From: Bimuria novae-zelandiae CBS 107.79
Lineage: Eukaryota > Ascomycota > Dothideomycetes > Pleosporales > Didymosphaeriaceae
Direction: 5' to 3'
DNA: 64,000 nucleotides
Assembly (NCBI GenBank): GCA_010015655.1
Contig: ML976701.1
Span: 443,356 to 507,355 of the forward strand
The position numbers and the translations under genes are program-made. The stretch's first letter is position 1. Every line of letters starts with the position of its first letter. This document shows positions 23,869-35,226 of the stretch, piece after piece. Under the pieces are notes generated by a model. That model searched no databases. It saw only the letters and a program-made list of their open reading frames with translations, and was not told the DNA's origin.

Positions 23869-25445
23869 TCAACGTCCGTTGCCGTGATGACCGCCGGGCA
23901 TCTCACCGAGCCTTGAATAGAGCATATACAGCGCCATTTGGTTGCATTCCTGCGTTCCAGTGATAGTCACAAGACGCTCGTTGCTGTTGTCTGTAGGTTC
24001 GTTGATCTTGATGACGCTACCGCTCAACTGCCTGATCTCGTTGATTTTAGCACCACCCTTACCGATGATAGCTCCGACCATGTCGTTGGGGATGTAAATC
24101 TGTTGTGTAAGGGGCTGCGAAAATGTTAGCGGATATTCATCGTTCTTAACTGTTACAGCTCTCTGACACAGCGTTGCAAATTACTTACCTGACCGGGTAC
24201 CTGGACGGGAGGTTGATTAGGCACAGCCCCATGTCCATGTGCGACCGGAGCAGCGGCGTGATGCCCGCCGTATGGACCAGCCTGAGGTGCAGGAGCGCCG
24301 TAGTGAGCACGTGCAGGAGAGCCAGCACCGTAGGGCATGGCGGGTTGACCATATGCCTGCTGCTGCGGTTGTCCATGCATATACGGGGCGTGTTGTCCAT
24401 GCACTGGTGTGCGCTGGACGGGATGAGCTTGTCGCCGGTAGTTGTCGGGGTAATTGTATTGGCCGCCGGCGGGCTGGGGAACGTATGGTTGAACGGACAT
24501 GCCGCCGGGCACCACGTTCGCTGCGGTACCACTACGGGTGGCATACTGGGAGGCGGCTGGTCCACCGAAACGCTCAGTCAGTTGCTCGACAAGGGTCTGG
24601 GCCACATAGTAGACGGCAATGTGCACCGCATCGGCAACACCTAGAACAACGAGGGAGCGTTCACCAGAATTGGGCAGCATGGTATCTGAGGCGTTCAGCT
24701 TGGCATTGGATGCTTCCTGGATCTCGCGAATGCGGACTCCACCCTTGCCAATGATAGAGCCAATGAGAATGTGTGGGATCAGCAAGCGCATAGGGTAGGC
24801 CTTTGAAGTGCCAGTGGAGGCGGTTTCTAGGTCCTCTTGGTTGAGGGTACGCACAATGAGGCCGAATGCCTTGGAAACAGCGTCAACCTGGCCGCTGACC
24901 GTCAAGATACGCTCCACAGCACCCCGCGAGTAGTCGCTCACGGTGCATTTGGCACCTGAGAGACGTCGAATCTGGGTCACATTTTCGCCGCCCTTGCCGA
25001 TGATGGTGGCTGCCTCACTGGTGCCAATGCACGCGCGCAGATGTAGCCAGTTGGTCTCGTCCTGGTGCTGGGTGTGGGCAGCGGACCGGCCATTGGCACT
25101 GGAGGTTGATTGTATGGGCTGGGTGTCGAGGCCGGGAACAATGGTCGGCGCGTCTGGGAGCACCGTGTCCACCTGTGCTTCGTCCTTGGCACCGTTCTCG
25201 TGGGTCGAGGCTGCTTCAGCGATTACCTCAGGCCTTGCCTCGCCCTCGCCCTTGATGTCCTCGGGCGCAATGTCTTCAGCCTTCACTGGCTCCGCCGTGT
25301 CGATGTCCTCGGCAGTCGGCTCATTGACCATTTTGTCCAGAGCAGGGCGCTTTGCATCGGGCTGGTCATTGGGACCAGCGGGTGAGGAGGGCTCCTCGAG
25401 GGGTCTCTTAGTCGACGAGGTTGCGATGGTCGGTGAGGCGGACAT
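23869..25445 (-). CDS. three-KH-domain RNA-binding protein, poly(C)-binding/hnRNP K type (500 aa)
   Basis: Two exons on the minus strand, 25445-24189 and 24114-23869, joined in phase 0 across a 74-nt intron (GTAAGT donor, TTCGCAG acceptor). Three KH domains each carry the GXXG loop: IIGKGG at residues of about 148-153, 231-236 and 435-440. KH1 and KH2 lie close together. They are separated from KH3 by a long Gln/Pro/Gly/His-rich linker. This is the layout of hnRNP K, PCBP and yeast Pbp2/Hek2 proteins, which bind C-rich single-stranded RNA and affect mRNA stability, localisation and telomeres. The first 130 residues are acidic and likely disordered. It shares an 866-bp upstream region with the divergent CENP-K gene. 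Confidence 0.9.
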
Positions 25446-26311
25446 ATTTCTAGTGGTCTTGAGCCCAGATATAGGAGAATGTTTGTTTCTTCACGCGCTC
25501 AAGCGAAGCTGAAAATTGGGTTGAGATTGAATTGAATCGATTCTTAGCCACGTTATATACAGCGGGGGGCTGCTAAAGAAAACGTGCTGGTGCTGGCGAG
25601 GGATGGGACTGCGACAGTGCGAGGGGCGGAAGGCAGGGTCGTCGGAGAGCGGAGAGCTGGGTTGTGCTGGGAAGCGTGCTGGATTGAGCGGGCGGATGGT
25701 GAATTGGAGTCGGGCGGAGTGGCAGCGTCTCGATAATTCAGAGTCGCGGGAGGTGGTGATGCAGGTGCAGCAATGTGTCGGAGACGGTGTTGAGTGAGGT
25801 ACTTGGAAGAAAGTGGCCAGGCAAAGAGATAGCTCGCTCGTCAAACCTTCCTGAGGGAGCAAGCAGCCGGCGTCTCAGATCAGAGGGCACGTCTGCGCAG
25901 TGTGAAGCGCGTAGTAAGAGCACCCCGTAGACGAGTAAGAAAGTGCAGCTAAGTGCGGGAAGGGAGGGGGCAGTGGATGTCGAGTGGGCGCGCAGGAAAG
26001 AGAGCAGTCGTTCCTGCCGTCGATGCCAAAAGAGAAGCGGAGATCTTCTAGCGTGTCTTGGCGCATCAATAGCTGTCACGTGAATAACGCTCTCTGGGGA
26101 TTGCTGCGCGTCAGATCTCACCGAACTCTTCAGGGGTATTTGTAGGGCCTTCCTATCGCTGTTGTGGCCTTTTGGGCATACGCTTAGCGAAAAGTAGGAC
26201 AGAATAGGCTGCTTTGTTGTCGTGGCCCGGTCGCGACTTCCCATGTCGGCAACAACTCACGGCCTCGTCACCTCTCCTCCAAACTTGCGGTGATATCTAA
26301 ATTCCAGTGAA
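25446..26311. promoter_or_regulatory. divergent promoter region between KH protein and CENP-K genes
   Basis: The start codons at 25445 (minus) and 26312 (plus) face away from each other across 866 bp, so both promoters must lie here. Purine/pyrimidine-skewed tracts are visible at 25600-26050. No clear TATA box stands out. Open frames inside it on the minus strand look like chance. Confidence 0.5.
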
Positions 26312-27420
26312 ATGGCGCAACCACATAGCGATGCGATTGCGCGTATACGGAAGTCCGTTGCGGACGCCCGCGACCTTCAAGGCGATGCCATGGTGCTAGA
26401 CGCGCCTAGAACTGAGGCGCGTCTGGAGCAGACGGTCCGGGAGCTACAGGCACGCGTCGAGCAACAACAAGCCGCCTTGGAGCAGGTAAGAAACACTATC
26501 GTGGACGCGAATCACCCTCTAACAGCCTGAAGCTACGCCGCTCCTCGCAAATCGACCCTCTGGAAGCAGCCCGCGCCTCAGAAGACCCACGCGTGAAGCT
26601 AAAGCAATTACTTGCCGTAAAGCAAGCATATACCAATCTCACTCCAACTGCGCCATTCCTTCCATCTATGGACTCAGTGCTTCCTGTCTTACTCGCGACA
26701 CGTACGCTGCAGCAAAACGTGCAAAGCACCAAGCAAGCCATCGCCAGCACCCAGTCACAGCTTACGTCCACGGAAGCTTTACTTCGAAGTAAAGAAGCAG
26801 ACTTTCACGATGCAAACCTCATTGGAAACGCCCTGCGCGATCGTAGAGCGCGACTGGACTCCCAGATTGAAGATCGATCGCAAAAAGCGCCAGCTCAACT
26901 CGCAAAAGAGTTGATTGCAGCTAAGCGCGCGCAAAAGGAGCGCTACGATGAGGAGACGCAACGCCTTGGCGACGCACTCAACGACTTCGTTGACAGTTAC
27001 CTCTCTGCTATGCTTGCTGCTGAGGAGCTTGGCGGTCCCGTTGTGGGCGATATGTTGAATGTCGAAAACGAGATACTCGCAGCTGGCTTCACGAAGAAGG
27101 GAAAGGCGAAGTCAGCGAAGAAGCCCGTTTCTGAGAAGACGCGACAACGCCGTATCGATCAAATCTGGGGCAACAAGGCAGCCGTTGAAGAGGAAGAGGA
27201 GCCGTTAACCGAAGCCGAAGCCGCTGATGCCGAGATGCGCGAGCTCATTGGGAATTTGTTCAAGACGTTGGTTGGACCGGGTGGAGGTAGAGCTTATTTT
27301 GATCTCGAGAGGGACTCTGCGGCGTCAAGGTTTCTTGTGAGGGCAAAGATCGCGCAGTTTCATCCCAGAGATGCGCGGAGATTGCGATTGATCGATTTTG
27401 GACGGGAACTGGATGACTGA
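26312..27420 (+). CDS. CENP-K homologue (Sim4-type inner kinetochore subunit), 353 aa
   Basis: Exons 26312-26485 and 26533-27420 are joined across a 47-nt intron (GTAAGA donor, CTAAC branch-like site, GAAG acceptor). Residues of about 10-60 and 110-200 are rich in Gln, Glu, Ala and Lys with coiled-coil character. The last 65 residues contain ELIGNLFKTL, then FLVRAKIAQFHPRDARRLRL and IDFGREL. The spacing fits the C-terminal signature of CENP-K (LI..LF, then LLR..IA..HP.D..R.RL..F in the human protein). CENP-K is part of the constitutive centromere-associated network that links CENP-A chromatin to the outer kinetochore. The assignment rests on this tail plus the coiled coils; the tail match is good but made by eye. 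Confidence 0.75.
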
Positions 27421-28282
27421 GACCAATATGTCATCAATGCTGCGTGTTACACTGAGACCACGTACAAGAGCGTTCTAAAGCGTTTTCAAGCAGCCTGCGA
27501 AGCTTCGAAGTTGGTTACCAATACAAGAGCTGATCTACACCACAACGAAGTGCACTTCCTAGCCCATTAAAAATCCAGCTACGAGTGTACCTAGGCTCCC
27601 AGTTGCCCCGCGTGGACTACAACTACGAGGACAGACACACTCCAACGCGGAATTCCGCCACGGGTCGTCGCCTGCTCAGTTGCAATCCTCACGCTTCTCA
27701 CTGAATGGGCGTAAACACGGCGGGATGAGCGATAAAACTGAGGGTCATGCGTGATGGCATCATGTACGTCCTGGTGATGTAGATCCCTGGAAAGTCAACG
27801 CTTCGCCAGGTTCTCTTTGCTGCTTTTGAACGGCTAGGCAGGTGACGTTGTATTGCAGTCGTGATACGAAGGTTGCACCTATGAGTACAATCTTATCACA
27901 TCCTTCTGATTGCAACCATTGCTTTGTTGTGACGCGTGTGATACATTGCGTGTAACGTGATCACATTTGGCCGACCTTCCCGCGATTTGTGCACTCTCCT
28001 GTAACGAAGTGGCGGAGTCGCGGGCATGGCCATATACTTGTAAATGATGGAAAACCTCCGAAGAGTGTGATGAGCTAGGCAGATTTGCTATCCTTTTTCG
28101 TGCGCGTCCAAGGTTTATCCACCGAGTGAAGTAAAAGTGGAGTCTTAGCGCATCTACGTAAAGCTCTTTCAAGCATTCGTTTCATGAGATTCTTGCCCAA
28201 AGACCATTGATCAGTCCAGCACAGCTTACCACCACTACGTCTCCGTGCTAGCGAAACTCGGGCCCCATTGCAGCGGTGCGTC
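27421..28282. other. intergenic region between convergent genes
   Basis: Lies between the 3' ends of the CENP-K gene (plus) and the hydrolase gene (minus), so it should contain two terminators. No recognisable gene; the short minus frames at 27879-28290 are unsupported. Confidence 0.5.
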
Positions 28283-29274
28283 CTACGCACAAGCTGGTAC
28301 AGAGTACTTTTGAATCAACGCGGTAACCTCATCCGGCTTGCTCAACATCGACACATGGTCCGAGTCAATGTGCTCCACCGTGAACTTCGCTCCCGGCTGA
28401 TCAATCCACGACTGCACCAATTGCAGCGAAATTGCAGTGTCTTGATCCCCCACCACGTACACAACCTCAAAGTCGCCCGTATACGAGATATACGTCGCCG
28501 TCGCATTAGCAGCCTCGAAAGATTCAAAGTCCAGTTTGCTCGTCCAGTAGTCGGCTTCCTTTGCTGACAGGAGGTTGTAGAAAGCTTTCTGCGGCGGGGC
28601 GTTGACCATGTCGCCGTCGGGGGTGATGGTGCCGTTGTTATCGTGGATGTTGAAGATGGGCGACATGCCGTGGATGTCCTGCTTGGTCTCTGGGTGCTCG
28701 ACGTCTGAGATCCAAGGGAGGAAGCCGGAGAGGTAGATGAGGCTAATGACACGGCCTTTCACAGCGGAAGTTGAGGCGCTGGTCTGGCAATTGGAGGAGG
28801 ATGGGTAGTGAAGTGCGCCTTTGACGGCTTCGCCGATGACGGTTGCACCGTAGCCTGTACGTGAGTGGTTAGTGTCTTGTTGATGGGCCATACAATGTCG
28901 AGAAAAGCATTCGCTTTGATACTTACTATTGCCGACAAGAACAACATCCCTACCCGCCTTAAGGTGTTTATCTAGAGAAAGTTAGCGCACGAGATGTAGA
29001 TGCCCTCAATCTACTCACTCATAGCGGCTTTGACAGCGTCAATGTCTGGTTGTCGACCAACGATGTGCCCAACTGATGGCAGCGCAACGGCATCGAGGTA
29101 TTTGTAGTTCGCTTGATCCAGGTGTTTAATAACCTTCACAAAGAACTCAGGCGAGTGGAAAGCTCCAGGAACCATTACCACGGCCGGCTTGACCGGAGTC
29201 CGCACTACTAATGCCAGGCCCCCATTCAGGAAGGCGCCACCGAGCAGGAGTGGCGAGAGGAAGATGAACCGCAT
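28283..29274 (-). CDS. secreted alpha/beta-hydrolase (290 aa)
   Basis: Three minus-strand exons: 29274-29019, 28971-28927 and 28854-28283, with introns of 47 and 72 nt in matching phase. Residues 1-21 form a signal peptide (MRFIFLSPLLLGGAFLNGGLA). The mature part starts VKPAVVMVPGAFHSPEFF, the usual first strand and oxyanion region. The nucleophile elbow GNSYG has Ser at about residue 101, and an intron falls inside this motif. The acid is probably the Asp in VVGDQDTAIS and the base the His in IDSDHVSM, completing a Ser-Asp-His triad. Such small hydrolases act as esterases on small molecules; some resemble plant methylesterases. The substrate cannot be told from sequence. An additional upstream ATG occurs but lacks a signal peptide. 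Confidence 0.87.
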
Positions 29275-30335
29275 GATTGATGTTATACAATTGCAACAAG
29301 CCCAGAGAAGGTACGTGGACGATATACAGGCAGAGTTGTGAAGTGAAGTGAAGAGTTGGAGGAGAGAAGTTGCAGGATCCTGCAACTAGACTTTTAAAAT
29401 GACCTGGTCGCCGAAGAGCGAAGGCGCGGTCTCCACCACGCGACATACGCCTGCTCATGCGGTCTTCTTAGAAATCAGATCGCAGATTGCGCCTGCCTTA
29501 TCTACGCTCAGAGTAAGAGCGCAGGGCGATTTTGCAGTCAGCCTTTCCATTGTGAGTATGTCAATATAGTCCACCCTAAGCCACCAGCACGGAGTTAACC
29601 TTGGAAACACTGATTTCAATGATTCCGCACGAGAAGTCGGCGAAGACGAAGAAATTAAGTTTGCGGAAACATTTTCTTGCAATGTGATAGGCGGGTAGCA
29701 GCATGTCGTGTGTAAGCCTGCGCGCTACCACAGGTATACATGTGGCGTAGTTCCCTGGAGGCCTAAACCTCGAGGTCTGGAATTGAACTCGATTAGAACA
29801 ATTTCGCAAAGAAACAGTATTTTGGAGCCTTTAGCTTCGCTGGGCAGACGTTCCTGCCCTTGCTTGTGCAACATCGCCTTGGGATTGGTAAAAGTCCAAA
29901 ATACCAACAGCGGAAGACGGTAGCTATGTCCCGGCCCGTCGCGCTTTTGGTGCTACCCCGGGATATACTCCCGTCTGGCTTATTTTATTGCATGGAAATT
30001 CAATAGAACAGAATCACGATCGGTGTATGTAGGAGCCTGCGTTATCGCTCACCGCGAGCTTCCAAGGTTCATAGAGTTCCACTTGAGCACGCCCAGGCAA
30101 CCAGGGAAGTCCACTTCTTGACTAGATTACGCGGTAGGCGTGGAAAATTACTCTGGAAGATTCGCTACGATAAGAATATTGGCAATGGGACGCATGCAAT
30201 TGGGAAGAAGGGATGATTTCTAGATGGTGGTTGTGGTGTTGCAGACATGCAGTGAAGTAAGCCAGGCAAGCCAAACGTGAACAACTGAGCACGCTACCGT
30301 GTTGGCAGGATCAATGCGCAGGCCAGCTCAATGCC
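29275..30335. other. intergenic region between the hydrolase gene and the transposon island
   Basis: The first 200-300 bases are the promoter of the hydrolase gene. Open frames at 29455-29923 on both strands overlap and lack motifs. Nothing recognisable from there to the transposon end at 30336. Confidence 0.45.
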
Positions 30336-30722
30336 ACGCGGCTGACAAATTTATCCGAACTTACAAATGCCCCGCCAAACCTCTCACTCATACAAATCCT
30401 CATACAAACGTGGTTTTGAAGCTATTTACATAATTTTTGATTTAATTAATTGCGCGCGACTTTAGCTTCCTATTTAAGCAAAGTTAAAGCTTAGTTTTAG
30501 TATTATAGTTAGCTAAAAATAAATAATAATTAAGCGATTTCTTGCGCCGCGCACCACCCACTTTCTATAGTTATTTATATATAATTAATAGCTAGTAATC
30601 CTCTTATCTATATTAATATAATCTTTAAGTCGTTAGGGCATAGATCGTACGCGCTTATTTATAAACTGCTGTAAGACGTTAGCCCATCCCTCTACAGCCA
30701 ACTCCCGTGTCTCGAACTCATC

Positions 30723-31242
30723 CTAATATGGGAACCTTTTGAGGTACTGTTTAGGAGGGAGCCTGCATTTTTCAATAGGTGATAGATCAGGCGAGCTGTG
30801 GCAATTGAAGTGGCTCTCAAGCTTGTGTGTACGCTTCCAGGTGCGTACAATATTGCTTTTGCCAGTGCCGTGCCCTGAGTCTCCATCCTCNNNNNNNNNN
30901 NNNNNNNNNNNNNNNNNNNNNNNNNNNNNNNNNNNNNNNNNNNNNATTGCGGTTGCCAGGTACGTTGTAGAAGTGTAGATTAGATTTGAAGTTGTATCCA
31001 ACTGCTGCCCAGGAGTGAGCTCTCTCAAAGTGTTTCTCGTCGACGCGATTAAGTTGTTCCTGTATACAATCTGTACAGTATCTCTCTCCTGGTTTGCATA
31101 TAATCCTTTGTTTGCCTTGTGGGCCTACACCCCAGTGTACTTCGTCAGAGAATCGTACTCTGTACCAGTCCTCAGGCTCTGGGTAACGATCGATCATAAG
31201 AGTACTCCACTCCACTCGGTGCTTGCCAGTTCTTGGGGACAC
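30723..31242 (-). pseudogene. mariner-type transposase core, interrupted by gap
   Basis: On the minus strand the protein reads PEPEDWYRVRFSDEVHWGVG with the first catalytic Asp, followed by GERYCTDCIQEQL and SWAAVGYNFKSNLHFYNVPG. After the N gap it resumes with EDGDSGHGTGKSN, which holds the second acidic residue, and SPDLSPIEKCRLPPKQYLKR, the third. This order is that of fungal IS630/Tc1/mariner DDE transposases. Relatives have more residues between the N-flanking blocks than 55 bases could encode, so the true gap is probably longer. The N-terminal DNA-binding part upstream of 31285 is lost to RIP. Confidence 0.82.
30891..30945. other. assembly gap (55 Ns)
   Basis: Fifty-five consecutive undetermined bases lie inside the mariner transposase. 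The protein frames on both sides agree only if the gap length is taken at face value. Confidence 1.
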
Positions 31243-32834
31243 CCATCCTTTTTGGCAGGCTATACACTTGTGATAATCTATTAATCCTATAGCTCTTTAA
31301 AGTGTACAGCCTAAATAATTAAACCCTAATTCCTTAGATAGTTAATTTTACGTAAGGACTCGAGCATCCTACCTCTAATCTTAAATAAAACTCTTAACTT
31401 AATATAACTATTTAGTAGATATAAGAGGCTTTGCCCCTTAAGCTTTTACCTATATAAAATTATAGTACCTTTTATTAGTAAGAAGGCTATTATTTTTAAG
31501 CATCTCTTATCCTTATATTTTACCTATACTATTAAACTAAAATATATTACTTTTAAAGTACTGTATCCCGTGCGCATTATTAAAATCGATTATTCCTTTT
31601 ATGCGTAATATACGGGGCGTATCTAAATTAGGTTTCGCTGAATTACTGTCTATTTTGTATTGTAGTGGTGCTGATATATATATGGGTGAATTGAGGGCTG
31701 ATTTTGGTGTTTTGGTGTGGGGTTTTTGTGAGTTCGGATGAATTTGTCAGCCGCGTCAATGCGTACCGTGTCCGTGCGCGTGATGCGCGGGGAACACCAA
31801 AACACCCTACTTTTAATACGCGACAACTCTATTAATATAAAATAAATTTAAGCTATAATTAATAATATTAAATTACTAAAGCTAGGTAAAACTTTCTTAT
31901 ATATAAAAACTACTACTAAATATAGTGTTATATAGTCTATATTAATCTAAAGGCATTGGGGGATAACGCGCCCTACATAAATTAAGAACTTTAGCTAGTA
32001 AAAGCTCACCCTATTGTAAGAGCAGGAGCTTGTACGATATATTAAAGGACTTATAGAGAGATATACACCTCCTATAAGAGAGATAATATAGAATTTTGCC
32101 TCTATAATAGCAAAAGAGCTAGTTAGCGAGAGCTAGGTTACCTGCTTTATTAACTAACATAGTATTTATTTAATCTTATAATAGATAGTTACTATAGACA
32201 GTAATTACTATAACGCTAATTTAGTAAATAAATATTACTTTTATTTCTACTTTTTATATAATAAGATTAATTAATATCGCATAGATTCTTATTATATTTA
32301 TAATATAGATAAAAAAGCTACCTAATTAGTATTATTAGTAGATTAAAAAGGATATTTAGTAAATAAATATAAGAGAAGAAGAAGGTTAAAGTATTACTTT
32401 AAAATAGTAATCGCGCGTAGATTACGCTCCTAGCATATATTTATGCTAATAGATTAGCTCTACTACTAAGCCTTATCTATAAGGCTGCTAATAAGGGCAT
32501 CTAATTAAGCTAGATAGAGGATATTAAAGCAGGAGAATACGAAGTCTTTATTATTTTATTACCCTCTAGCTAGATAAATAATAATATTAGGCTTGCCTAG
32601 CTTAAATAGGTATTTAATTACTATATAAAAAAGAAGGCTTAATAATTATATTAACTTTTAATTATAGATAGCTATAGATCTTATATTACTAAGGCTTTAT
32701 TAATTATTATAATTAAAATAAGATCCTGCTTGCTATCCTGCCTCCTTATTTAACTTATATACTTTAGCTACTTAACGTTATAATATTTAAGCCTTTATTA
32801 ATAGCCTACTTAGTAGAGCTATTACGATACCTTT

Positions 32835-33284
32835 TGTTATGAGGCTCTCACACCTTGTTCCGATCCGGGTTAGGGCGGTAAGGTATCGTGGTGCTTCACG
32901 GATTATTCAGTGGTACAAGTTGATGCGACACTTAGCGCGGCTGGACAATCCAATCTTATAACGAGTAAGATAACTATTAATCTGTATAGGAGAACGTACT
33001 CGCACAGAAGATATTATAGTTAACTACGAAGGAAGGAAATAACATAGGGAACCGTCCTTGCTATATACCTCCCCTGTCCCATAGAATCCCACGATGTCCC
33101 ACATCCCTCGTTCCTGGGATTTCCTGGGATATCGTGGGACGTCACGTGACCCACGTCACGTGGTCCCACGATGTCCCATGGTCTTGGCACCTGGGGCGAT
33201 CTGGGACATTACATAAGCCGAGGTGGGGCCGGCGTGCCGTCATAAGGCCTTCTCGTCCCACCCGTCGCCTTCTGGTCCATAACA
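32835..33284. repeat. solo LTR of a retrotransposon (450 bp) with 5-bp target duplication
   Basis: The segment begins TGTTATG and ends CATAACA, giving the canonical TG...CA inverted ends. It is flanked by the perfect direct repeat CCTTT (32830-32834 and 33285-33289). It has normal GC content and CpA, unlike the RIPed pogo element it interrupts. There is no internal retrotransposon sequence, so it is a solo LTR left by LTR-LTR recombination. Near its 3' part, 10-bp arms ATCGTGGGAC and GTCCCACGAT (33131-33140, 33163-33172) flank a spacer with CACGTG motifs. Gypsy or copia origin cannot be decided. Confidence 0.9.
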
Positions 33285-33374
33285 CCTTTATATAAGCTAG
33301 GGCCTAGCTTTTATTATAAAAGGCCTCCTTTAAAAAATTAACTATCCTTAGCTTTTTTTTGAGTAATAGGTATA

Positions 33375-35226
33375 ACGTGTTTTATAAGCGAGCGGCCCAT
33401 ACAAGCGAGCGGCCCACCCCACTAACTTTTTATACCTTTACAGCAACCTATCTTAACAATATAATAAGATAATAGTATATAATTACTATACTAGATTAAA
33501 TAGTATTTATAATATCGTTCTTATATATTTATATATTATAGCTAGTCTTCTTGCAGCGGCTGCATCGTGTTAAAGCCTGCTAATTAGCACCTAATCGCGC
33601 CTTATTTTAACGTATTTCTACCTCTATCTACTACTTAACATCCTTTTAAGCGATAATCTTCTCTACTTTTGCCTTTGTTAAGGTACCCTGCCTCTAGATC
33701 TGCTTCTTTTTGCGCTATTTATGCGTTATAGTAGCCTTATTAGCCTTCTTAAGCCTCGCGATCCGATCGCGCATAAGCGTACTTTTATAAGCTATTACTT
33801 TAGCGCCCTTTTTAAGCTAATTAAGCGCTATAATAATAGAAGTAGGTAATAAGCTCTTATGCCTTTAAATTCTATCGCGAATTAATATTAATTAAGCCTC
33901 TAGCTTACGCGCGTTACTTGGTGTTTTAGCTTCTTAAAGAGTAACCTTTAGTAGAGGCGGCGTTAGCGTACGAAGCTTAATATTAAGCTTTAATATTACT
34001 ACCTCTAGGTCGTGTAGGACTAGGCTAGCGCCTCGAAAGCTTACGCAGATATTTTCCTTTATAATTAACTATTTATAGGCTACGTAAAAGGTTAGTAGGA
34101 ACTCTAGCTTTATAATATAGTTAATATAGTCGCGTATTAGGCTCTCGATCTAGCGGCTATACGCGCGCTTTAACGGCGAAAAGTAGCTAACATTAAGTAG
34201 CTATAGGAGGTATAACGAATATAGCGGTATATAGAAAGTATAGATATTATTTTTTTTATAGAGCTCTTAAAATTCGAGCGAGTTATAGCTTTTATAGCTA
34301 TTAAGTATAAGTAGCTAGCGCGCGCCTACCCTACACTTTGCTATATACTTAATAAAGTGCCTTAGCTACTCTACTCTAAGCTTATTAGTAGTCTAGTTAT
34401 TATCGCTAATAGCGAAAGCCTAGTCGCGCGGTATATTATTATCCTAGTACTAGGTAGAGAGGTAATACTAGCTAGCGAAGATAATAAAGGGCGGGATTGC
34501 CTAGCTAGCAGCGCTAATTCTATAGATTACTATAGTCTACCTATAATTGCCTAGCTAGATAGCCTTTAGCCTACCGCGTCTCTCTAAGCCTATAATAACA
34601 AGCTAAGATAATATCTTGCCTATTATAAAACTAGTCTCGTCGAAGTTATAGGTATTCTTGTTATAGATACTATAGGTAGCCTTTGTGCGCGCTATAAGCT
34701 CGAACTAAGCTCTAATAGTATCTAGATCTTTACATAAAGCTCTCTACCAATTATACGGTTAATTAAATTATGTAGTAAGATAATCTATTTACTTAATAAA
34801 GTTACGTGGCTACTACTTGCTAACCTGTTTAGCGCCTTACTTAGCGAGTAGCTTATCCGCTATATCTTGCACAGCACTTAGCGTGGGCGGAAATCCTCGC
34901 AAATCTAGGTTAAGTATATGCCTAATAATTACCTCCTTTTCTATCTTAGTAAGCTTCTTTAATTTAGGCTAGTAATCGCGTCGCGCAGCAATTCTAGCGC
35001 GTTAGTGTTAAAACGTTATTTAAGGAATAGTAAATATATGTGCTGCACCTCTTATAGACTAAATTTAGTTTTAATTAATAGCTAAGATTGCAAGGTGTAT
35101 ATTAGCCTTAGCAGAGGCTAGTTAGGCCTGAATTAGGGGCGCCATAGTAGGTAGAAGTTTATGTGCTGCAAAAAGTTGGTGGGATGGGCCGCTCGCTTGT
35201 ATGGGCCGCTCGCTTATAAAACATGT
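33375..35226 (-). mobile_element. Fot1/pogo-type transposon (family A), complete but RIPed
   Basis: Inverted repeats at both ends read ACGTGTTTTATAAGCGAGCG (left) and ACATGTTTTATAAGCGAGCG (right, minus strand). They continue through two copies of AAGCGAGCGGCCCA to about 50 bp. TA flanks each end (33373-33374 and 35227-35228). The 1,852-bp copy encodes a minus-strand transposase remnant. It starts with MAPLIQA near 35142, then DLDLRGFPPTLSAVQDIADK near 34890, NTYNFDETSFIIGK near 34640, and a degenerate Cys-rich tail near 33560. TAG/TAA stops break the frame. It relates to the element at 1-1403 and lies inside the pogo copy 31766-36079. Confidence 0.88.

Larger units (their letters stand above)
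30336..31756 (-). mobile_element. Tc1/mariner-type DNA transposon with internal assembly gap
   Basis: The ends are inverted copies: left 30336 ACGCGGCTGACAAATTTATC, and right, read on the minus strand from 31756, ACGCGGCTGACAAATTCATC. The match continues through CGAAC(T/C)... for about 30 bases with C/T differences. A CAATGC lies just outside each end (30329-30334 and 31757-31762), but one extra base on the left leaves the target duplication uncertain. The middle (about 30690-31285) has normal composition and encodes transposase on the minus strand. The flanking parts are strongly TA-rich and unreadable. A 55-base gap of Ns interrupts the core. Confidence 0.8.
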
